DNA of 64,000 bases from Ctenosaura bakeri. Lineage: Eukaryota > Chordata > Lepidosauria > Squamata > Iguanidae. Each line of letters starts with the position of its first letter. Position 1 is the first letter of the stretch. The notes below the pieces were generated by a model, which saw only the letters and a list, made by a program, of their open reading frames with translations, was not told the origin of the DNA and ran no database searches. The DNA lies in contig CAOLHI010001812.1 of the NCBI GenBank assembly GCA_948474755.1, positions 310,001-374,000 of the forward strand, given 5' to 3'. This document shows positions 57,333-64,000 of the stretch, piece by piece. The position numbers and the translations under genes are program-made.

Positions 57333-57578
57333 GGGTGCATCCATAATGATTAAAAAGACTAGAAAGTCCTAGCTTTTGTTCTTCTTCTGTCCTACTTTAT
57401 TTTGGAGAGCTGTACATGTTTAGTTTATCCCACAATATTTTCTGTCAGCTTCTGGTATGAAAAGAAACTTTTTATACCAACTTCCCAAGTGAGTTTAATT
57501 TAACCTAGCATAAAATCAGGAAAAACAAACAAACAGCAAAACAAAATCTAGGATTTTTCAGTCAATTTGGATGAGCCC
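57333..57578. mobile_element. Unclassified palindromic repeat, family E, copy 2
   Basis: GGGTGCATCCATAATGATTA, then CACAATATTTTCTGTCAGCT, TTTTTATACCAACTTCCCAA and AATCTAGGATTTTTCAGTCA. It is collinear with 42130-42365 and has the same inverted ends. Confidence 0.7.
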
Positions 57579-58135
57579 AAAGAAGGAAGCCCACTGTTTA
57601 TGTAAAAACAACATGGTTTTCTTCTTCCATAAACTCAAGGTTTCTTCTCTTAACAGGAAAGGACTATAAAGATTGTATCGCTAATGAATACTCAAGACAG
57701 ATTTGTTTGATGTACAGAAAAGTCCCAAAGGAAATTCCTTACTTTTTATTTATATTCCTATTAATATTATTCAAATTTGAAAGCCAGCATAGAGTATAAG
57801 GTCCAAAGAATGAATCACCACTATGCCGCCACAGGGAGTCACTGTTGTTCTAACTGAAATTGAACTGGTGCTTTCATTCAAAGATCTGTTCATGACCTGT
57901 TCATGACAGTGTCCGTAGCATTTCATATTTTGGAAATACGGGCATAACACAGGCCTTGAAATCTGTTATGAACACAGACACAAGCACTTCTCCCTATATG
58001 TTACAAGAATAGCTTTGCATACATCTAAGATTCCTAGAATATCTTTAGGGGGGGGAAATCTTTAAAAAGTTTCTGCATGAAAAGCAGCCATATTAGCCTG
58101 CATGTAAAAACAGTGGGGAGCAAGGAAAAGGAGCA
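57579..58135. other. No recognised feature
   Basis: No ORF or repeat signature beyond a local GTTCATGAC doubling at 57887-57907. Confidence 0.4.
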
Positions 58136-58850
58136 CTTTCACATGAAACAATTATAGCACTATAATTCCACTTTCATACCATTTTAGCTACCCTATATTG
58201 TATGGAATCCTGGGATTTGTAGTTTTCTCTGAAAATTCTAAATACTCCTCTGTGACAGATGCCTTTCCCCTGGCTGGCTCTGCACTTCCAGTCCTTGGAG
58301 TCCTGCCACACCCTCTGCCCTTGTTCTGCCACTGAATTGCTTCCTGGATTGGGTTTCTGGGCTTCAGGGTGACCTCTTAAAAGTGACCCTGTGGCTATAT
58401 TGTTGTGTGGGTTCTTCATTATCAGGCTTGATAGAGACAGCCAGAGACAGTTTTCTATAAAAAGAAAAAAATCAACTGCAGATTTATTAAAACTCAGTAA
58501 TACAATAATACACTAACTCTTGAATGTTCTGTTCAATACCAGAGCCAGTTCTCCTTCTTTGCTTACTGTCCTGTCTTCCTGCAATCCATATCCAATCTCC
58601 ATCAACAACAAAACCCTGTCTGTTTCAGCTCAAAATCACATTGGTTCTCCCAGAGACAACCTCTATGCTTTTGTTACATTCTTTTCACCCACAGCCACCC
58701 TTCACGGCATTTCCTGAGCTATGATTAGCTGCCTTCTACCATATCTTCTTCACACCCTCCAAATCCTAAGATTCCATGCACAAAAAATGTTACCATGGCG
58801 GTTAAAGTGAATCACTGTGTCATAACTGAGTAATGTGAAAGGATCTGAGA
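58136..58850. mobile_element. Palindromic MITE, family D, split by a probable solo LTR
   Basis: The left arm ATAGCACTATAATTCCACTT, then GTATGGAATCCTGGGATTTG, is opposed by the right arm CCAAATCCTAAGATTCCATG, then GCGGTTAAAGTGAATCACTG. The arms are separated by the 504-bp insert at 58251-58754. Confidence 0.6.
58251..58754 (-). mobile_element. Probable solo LTR (504 bp)
   Basis: Plus-strand ends are TGTGACAG and CTTCACA, so TGTGA...TCACA. Flanks are TCCTC (58246-58250) and CCCTC (58755-58759), a 5-bp duplication with one mismatch, and it interrupts a palindromic MITE. On the minus strand an AATAAA lies at 58483-58488, about 230 bp from the 3' end. No coding content. Confidence 0.6.
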
Positions 58851-59262
58851 TCAGTGGGAAAAACACTGAGCACACCTCCCCATACTGCTCTTCTAATCTC
58901 AGTCACATCCTCCCAAGATTATATTACACACAACCATATGTAAAGAACTTGATAACACACAAGTTAGACTAAAGCACTTTGGTTTAAGCCAGTCCAGTCA
59001 CTGATACAGAATAAACCAGTGGTTCTTAACCTAGGGTCTCAGGACCCCTGGGGGTCCACAGAGCCCTCACAGGGGGTCTGTGAAGCCCTGCTGCTGGACA
59101 CCAACAGCAGCCGTGGCAATAGGGACATGGCAGCAGGGGGTGGGTGCTGAAACTGGTCCTTCATTTGCAAACGATCACCTTGGGCACATGCACACATACC
59201 CCTGCTGCTGTGTCCTTGACAAAAAGGACACTGTGGCAGGCATGTGCGTGTTCCCAAACTAT

Positions 59263-59695
59263 GGCCCTTTCTGCACCTTACCTTTTTTCGGTGCTGGGAT
59301 GCAGGGATCACATGTGCAGCTTCCAGCGAGAGGCTCTCATGTCCCCGCTGCTACAGCTCCTGCACAAGCTGCCTGCTCCTGAGCAGGTAGCACGAGAGCC
59401 CCACCTCTTCCTTCTGCAGCGCAGCCTGGAAGTTTCCCAGGCTGCGCTGGGGCAGGAAGCACGACCGCCGTGGCTCCGGAGGCTCCGCACGCACAGCAAG
59501 TGTACGTGGAGCCCTGGAGCAATGTGCGATCGTGCACCATTTTTGGCTGAAAGCGGAAAATGAAAAAGTGTGTGAGCGGCGCCTGACCAATCCTGGAGTG
59601 TCACGCAATTATGAGTGTGTCATGCAGATCGCTCCTCACAATTGCACGATGCTCCAGGCACCCTTTTGCATGGTAAATGCCGTGCGAAAGGGGCC
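59263..59695 (-). mobile_element. Family B DNA transposon, inverted copy
   Basis: The reverse complement of 55754-56185 over its whole length. Shared blocks are GAGGCTCTCATGTCCCCGCT, CTTCTGCAGCGCAGCCTGG and CATTTTTGGCTGAAAGC. It is flanked by TAT (59260-59262, 59696-59698). Its removal recreates ACTATGACTCTGGAGACCAG, which is Sauria SINE sequence. Confidence 0.92.
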
Positions 59696-59698
59696 TAT

Positions 59699-59857
59699 GA
59701 CTCTGGAGACCAGAGTTTGAATGCCCACTCAACCGTGGAAACCCACCAAGTGACATCAAGCAAATCACATTCTCTAAAGCTCAACGAAGGGCAAAGGCAA
59801 CAAATCTTTCCAAGAAAAAACCCATGGTAGGTTTACCTTAGTGTCACCATAAGTCAG
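59699..59857 (+). mobile_element. Sauria-type SINE, 5' part interrupted by family B
   Basis: GACTCTGGAGACCAGAGTTT, AACCGTGGAAACCCACCAAG, TTTCCAAGAAAAAACCCATG and GTGTCACCATAAGTCAGT. The tail is cut before the usual CTTGAAGGCACA. Confidence 0.85.
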
Positions 59858-59896
59858 TTATCAAACAGGAGAGACATGATGGCTAGAAAGAACCTC

Positions 59897-60080
59897 CTGC
59901 TGTGTGCCTTCAAGTCACTTCTGACTTATGTCAACCCTAAGGGAAACCTATCACATGGCTTTTGGGCAAGATTTGTTCAGAGGGTGTTTGTTTTTGCCTT
60001 CCTCTGAGGCTGAGAGAATGTGACATCCCCAAGGTAACCCAGTGTCTGAGTGAGGATTTGAATCCTAGTCTCCAGAAGCC
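59897..60080 (-). mobile_element. Sauria-type SINE (minus strand)
   Basis: TGTGTGCCTTCAAGTCACTT, CTGACTTATGTCAACCCTAA, TTGCCTTCCTCTGAGGCTGA, CCAAGGTAACCCAGTGTCTG and AATCCTAGTCTCCAGAAGCC. Confidence 0.9.
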
Positions 60081-60385
60081 TTTAATAAGTAAATAAATAT
60101 TTCAAAATTTAAATAAATGTTTGAAAATTTAAATCAAAATTTAAATATTTAAATCTTGAGTTAAGTCTCGGGGTCCCCAGCAAAAAACTATATTTACAGG
60201 GAGTCCCCAGTAAAGAAAAGGTTAAGCGCCACTGGAATAAACCACATCTACCTGTTTATCTTTAGATCTTTCAAACTTTAGACAGATATATAAAGAGAAA
60301 TATGAAATTTATTAGTAACCTTCCAAATATTTCAGAGATTTTTTAACAAGTATACTTCTGCAACCTCTTTATTCTCAGCCAAAGG

Positions 60386-60824
60386 GGCCCATTCACACTA
60401 CACAAGTTTAGTGCTATATTCCTGTTTAACTACCGTGGCAGCATCCAATGGACTCCTGAACTGGCAGTTTAGGGAGGGACATTTAGTAAGGCACCAGGTC
60501 CTGTCTGACCTTGGAAGCTAAGTAGGATCAGCCCAGGTTAGTATTTGAACAGGAGACCACCCATGAATACCAGGCACTATAAACCGTATCTCAGAGGAAG
60601 GAACTGGCAAAAGCACCTCTGAGTTCTCCTTGCTTAAGAAAACCCTATGAAATTCATGGGGTCTCCATAAGTCAATAGCCAACTTGAAGGCACATATGCA
60701 TACTGAATTCTCATCAGAATGCTCTAGTGCCTCACTAAACTACAAACTCTAGGATTCCACGGGGTGTTGCCATGGTAGCTGAAGTGGAATGTAGCACTAT
60801 ATTTGTGTAGAATAGGCCCATGAA
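60386..60824. mobile_element. Palindromic MITE, family D, split by a 5S-derived SINE
   Basis: Left arm GGGCCCATTCACACTACACA, then TTAGTGCTATATTCCTG. Right arm GGAATGTAGCACTATATTTG, then TGTGTAGAATAGGCCC. The internal pair AACTGGCAGTTTAGGGAGGG / CACTAAACTACAAACTCTAG is interrupted by 60488-60697. Confidence 0.75.
60488..60697 (+). mobile_element. 5S-rRNA-derived SINE with BovB-like tail
   Basis: TCTGACCTTGGAAGCTAAGT, AGGATCAGCCCAGGTTAGTA, ACAGGAGACCACCCATGAAT and ACCAGGCACTATA track the 3' two thirds of 5S rRNA including its internal promoter region. Then CTCTGAGTTCTCCTTGCTTA, CTCCATAAGTCAATAGCC and AACTTGAAGGCACATA form the Sauria/BovB-like tail. Confidence 0.88.
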
Positions 60825-61370
60825 TCTCTGACCATTAATTACTTCCACTATTACACACTGCTGGAGGGTCTTCTTTGTCTGGTGCGCACTGTATTCATCT
60901 GCCTTCCAACAGCCTGTTCTTGCAAAGGCTTCAAATGTAATGTTACTACAAATGAACAAAGGCCCTTTCCGCATGAGGTGAGTGAATCGCTCCGTGCCCT
61001 TACTTACCAGCTCTTCTTGGGTCCGAAGTAACGCACACTGTCCCTTGAGCCCTTCCGCAGGGCTCCTCCATTGGTGCAGGGTGAACCGGAGCAGTACGAG
61101 GTCTGTAGATCCACACTGCTCCGGCTCAAAATGGCAGCTTCCAGTGGCTTTGTGGGAGTGGACTAACCGCTGAGGCTGGCCACGCCCTCAGCCTGCCCTC
61201 CGTTGATCACAGGCTCACATTGGTGCGAGCCTGCGCATCTGCACAAGTAAGTAGGAACGCAATGGCACATTCCAGAAAATGTAAAGACCTGATTTTTCCG
61301 GTCTTTACTTAGCGCGCTGGATGACCACTTGGGGGCAGGTTGGATCAGACTGAGGTGTGAAACTAAGTTA

Positions 61371-61419
<49 letters not shown>

Positions 61420-61420
61420 T
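61371..61420. repeat. (AAT)n microsatellite
   Basis: About 16 AAT units, probably grown from the LINE tail described in the overlapping entry. Confidence 0.95.
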
Positions 61421-61470
61421 TTATTTTTATCCCGCCTCTCCCAGTGGATCGAGTCCACACCTAGTCCAAT
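61371..61470 (-). mobile_element. LINE 3'-tail insertion with (AAT)n, nested in family C
   Basis: On the minus strand CTGGGAGAGGCGGGATAAAA, then ATAAATATTATT, runs into about 16 ATT units. This is the L2-type squamate LINE end with its microsatellite-like tail. The family C copy at 63553 reads through this place without it. Confidence 0.7.
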
Positions 61471-61541
61471 CCAAGGTGCAGACGACCTCTGTGCCAGGAT
61501 GCCTTGGCCTGTTTTAACTGCCTCGTGCAGAAAGGGCCATA

Positions 61542-63552
61542 AAGAGGTACCTTTTAAAAAATATCCCTACAATCAGGAGTGCTGTGGTAAATTTCAAATT
61601 GCAAGTGCTCATTGTGAAAGTCCTGATAGCCACATTTGCAAAGAGAGTCCAGAAAATGCAGGCATCTGTGCTGATCTCTCTGTGTGTGTATCAATATATT
61701 TGTATAAGCACACATGAGCACACACTTGCTCAAGACTTCCTACAAACTTCTGTGGCTAGCTGTAGGGAGAAATATATCTTCTCAAGAAACTATTTCTAGC
61801 AGCTTCTTCCCATTTCCACATGTAGTGACCATGAGGATTGCTGTTAAATTCAGAAAAAACAGGGAAGCGAGGAGGGAGTGGCAGATAACATCACTTTCTC
61901 GACTAATCCATCACAGTGTTTCAGCTCCATGAGCCCCAATTCCACTACACCATGGCCACAACAAACTTGCTATGCTTCAGTGCAAACACAATCAGTGATA
62001 TTTGCTGTTTTAAAGGAATGTTATGACAGGCAAGCTATAGGTGGAAGAGAAAGTCTAACACTGGCATGTACACTTTAGGTTTTGAATTCCCAAAGACCAA
62101 CGCACTTAGGTAAAGCTTGGATGCTGATCACAATGTAAAAGTAAAAAAGCCATTATTCCAGCCTCCTATACCTTTTTAAAACTTCCAGAAAGGGGGTGGT
62201 GGCTTATGAATACTCTAACTCAATAATTTTTCAAACTTTTCTTTATTTGATAATGAGAGTTGCCAGAAAATAGGGTCCATTCCTGATAAATAGGTAAACT
62301 TGCAGCATATGTTGTGATTCAGCAGGTTATATCGCCTTGGGTGACTGAGAACATATCTGTCTATGCATATTATGTTCACCAAAATGTAAATTGCTTCCAC
62401 TGCTGATTAGAACTGGCTGAGTGAAATTCTACAAAGCCATGTGGGGTTTCCAATAACCTGAAAATCAAATTAAGATATGAAGAAGTTTCCCAATAGCTGC
62501 TGATCTCTGCTGAATCAGAAGTTAAAAAACTAAGCATGTTAATAGGAAGAATTATGGCATAAGTACTGAGGCACAGTTGGACTGGCTGCTTAATCTTACC
62601 TTTAAAATGGCAACAAGACAATGTTCTCCATTGTCCCCAAGACAGCAGACTAGTTTGAGGGTAGAGGAGAAATCATATGGCATATAAAGGTCCGCAACAA
62701 GAAATTCAGAAGGGTGTATTGCTATGCCCTCAACACCTACTGTGCTAGGCAGTTGCCTCACTCTGCCTAATAGTTGGGCCAGTCTTGGCTCTTGGTTTGC
62801 TGGATTTAAGGTGATTGCAAGCAACTGATTCATAATATTTTTTTTTAAAGTTGGCATGTCTTCTTTGTAAAGCAAGCACATACCAGCTTAAATCAGATAT
62901 TTGTGTGGTATCAGCCTTTGTGTAGAGAAGAAGTACATGTACCTCCCTGTCTTGCTTCTCATGTACAATGTAGGCAATGAAGGCCAACACTCAGAAGTCA
63001 GATTCAGGTACCTCTCTTTTTTGAGAGGAAGGACTGTGTACTTTGACTAGATATTTGTACTGTTTTTTTCACTAGAGTGCACACATCGTACATTGCCCAA
63101 TGTAACTGAGAACTTAGATTGTCTATGTGGTGTAAAGTTCTAAAGGTGGAACTCTACTATGGCTCCACATTCACACAAAATCTGGACTTATGGTTTTGCT
63201 ACAGTAACCTCCTGAATGGCCATGCTGTAGTTGATGGAAGGCAGGGGGGATTGCAGAAGTACCTGGCTATTTTCCACAGCTAGAAACAGAGCAACGACAG
63301 CAATGCGATTCCACTGGAACTCAACAGAAGATGTAATTGGGCTGCATCTGGCTTTGGGAATAGTCAAATGTTCCTCTGATTCTTCCTACTCTTCACTAGC
63401 CATGGAAAAGCCATTCGTGGGGGGCTAACACAGCAAAATTGTAAGTCTGGGGGCGGGGCAGAAACTTTGGTCATCATAGGGAGTGAAAGAGAAAACCAAT
63501 CTGCAACAACCAAAGGAAAAAAAAAGAAAAAGAAAAGACATATGCCAGCATA
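61542..63552. other. No recognised gene
   Basis: AT-rich DNA without a repeat signature that I can name. Frames of up to 109 codons (62552-62881, minus strand) have no recognisable domain. Confidence 0.4.
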
Positions 63553-64000
63553 GGCCATTTCCGCATGAGGCGAGGAAATCGCTCCATGCCGTTACTTACT
63601 GGATCTTCTGGGCACGGACCAACACGGACTGTCCCTTAAGCCCTTCCACAGGGCTCCTCCGTCTTGTCCAGGATGAATCGGAGCAGTGCGAGGTCTTAGA
63701 TCCTCACTGTTCCAGCTTTCAAAATGGCGACTTCCAGTTGTTCGCAGGTCCCAACCAACCACTGAAGCTCGCCACGCCTAAAGCCTACCCTCTGCAGATC
63801 ACAGGCTCACATTGGTGTGAGCCTGCGAATCTGCACAAGTGAGCAGGAACGCAATGGCGCGCTCCGAAAAATTAAAGAACGGTTTTCTACTGTTCTTTAA
63901 AAAGCACGCTGGAGGACCAGTTGGGGGAATTTCAGAGAGGACTGAGGTGTGGATCTCAGGTAAGTAGTCCGGACCTAGTCTGCTCCAAGGTGCAGACGAC
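63553..64000 (+). mobile_element. Family C DNA transposon, cut by window end
   Basis: GGCCATTTCCGCATGAGGCG, ACTGTCCCTTAAGCCCTTCC, ACAGGCTCACATTGGTGTGA and AAGGTGCAGACGAC align in the same orientation with 60961-61490. ATA precedes it. The right terminus lies beyond the window. Confidence 0.9.

Larger units (their letters stand above)
59017..60234. mobile_element. hAT-like DNA transposon with 8-bp target duplication, host of nested insertions
   Basis: Termini are CAGTGGTTCTTAACC and GGTTAAGCGCCACTG. A perfect 8-bp GAATAAAC flanks it at 59009-59016 and 60235-60242. CAGTGG-type ends with 8-bp duplications are the hAT signature. Subterminal GGGTCTCAGGACCCC opposes GTCTCGGGGTCCCC. Inside are one family B element and two Sauria SINEs. 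No transposase ORF is seen. Confidence 0.9.
60961..61538 (+). mobile_element. Family C DNA transposon (GGCCCTTTCCGCATGAGG ends), complete copy
   Basis: The left end GGCCCTTTCCGCATGAGG and right end CCTCGTGCAGAAAGGGCC are inverted repeats (16 of 18). Flanks are AAA and ATA. The body is shared with 63553-64000. It carries a secondary LINE-tail insert near 61371-61470 that the other copy lacks. No transposase is seen. Confidence 0.9.

Noticed and set aside
60488..60697. Functional 5S rRNA gene
   Set aside because: It lacks the 5' third of 5S and is fused to a SINE tail, so it is a retroposed SINE, not an rRNA gene.
62552..62881. 109-codon minus-strand frame
   Set aside because: No motif or codon bias, AT-rich flanks, and no splice or repeat context supporting coding.

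Overview
This is a window of squamate-reptile nuclear DNA, most likely from a lizard. The two protein genes are split by introns. The interspersed repeats are the squamate set: Sauria-type SINEs with BovB-like tails, 5S-rRNA-derived SINEs, CR1, L2 and L1 LINEs, a DIRS-like tyrosine-recombinase retroelement, hAT-like elements and many palindromic short DNA transposons. There is no prokaryotic gene organisation, and nearly all short open frames are chance ORFs in intronic or repeat DNA.

There are two genes, both on the + strand, in the order they have on human 3p21.31. Positions 10064-20646 carry the last five coding exons of EXOSC7 (RNA-exosome ring subunit, Rrp42 type). These encode about 205 residues to the stop, followed by an AATAAA signal at 20763. 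The first ~86 residues lie upstream of the window or were not recognised, so 1-10063 is read as intron. Positions 26401-38894 carry a complete three-exon CLEC3B (tetranectin) CDS of 200 residues: signal peptide and lysine-rich N-terminus, a coiled-coil exon, then the C-type lectin domain. All its splice sites and phases close perfectly.

The layout is as follows. 1-10063: EXOSC7 intron with two diverged direct copies of an unclassified ~0.5 kb sequence at its two ends, SINEs, an L2-like 3' end and a CR1 with a 319-codon open reading frame. 10064-20646: EXOSC7 exons, with a ~4 kb DIRS-like element in the last intron. 20770-26400: intergenic. 26401-38894: CLEC3B, with a 5'-truncated L1 in intron 1 (13-bp target duplication) and an L1 in reverse orientation in intron 2 (15-bp duplication). 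38895-64000: no host gene seen. This part holds an L1, an L2, two probable solo LTRs, an hAT-like element with 8-bp duplications that contains SINEs and a DNA transposon, and several short-transposon families with GGCC termini and 3-bp target duplications.

The genes do not form a pathway together; they are conserved neighbours. I found no convincing undescribed gene system. The most informative material is the layered transposon insertions, several with readable empty sites. Four related GGCC-ended palindromic sequence types also appear here, three of which recur within the window.
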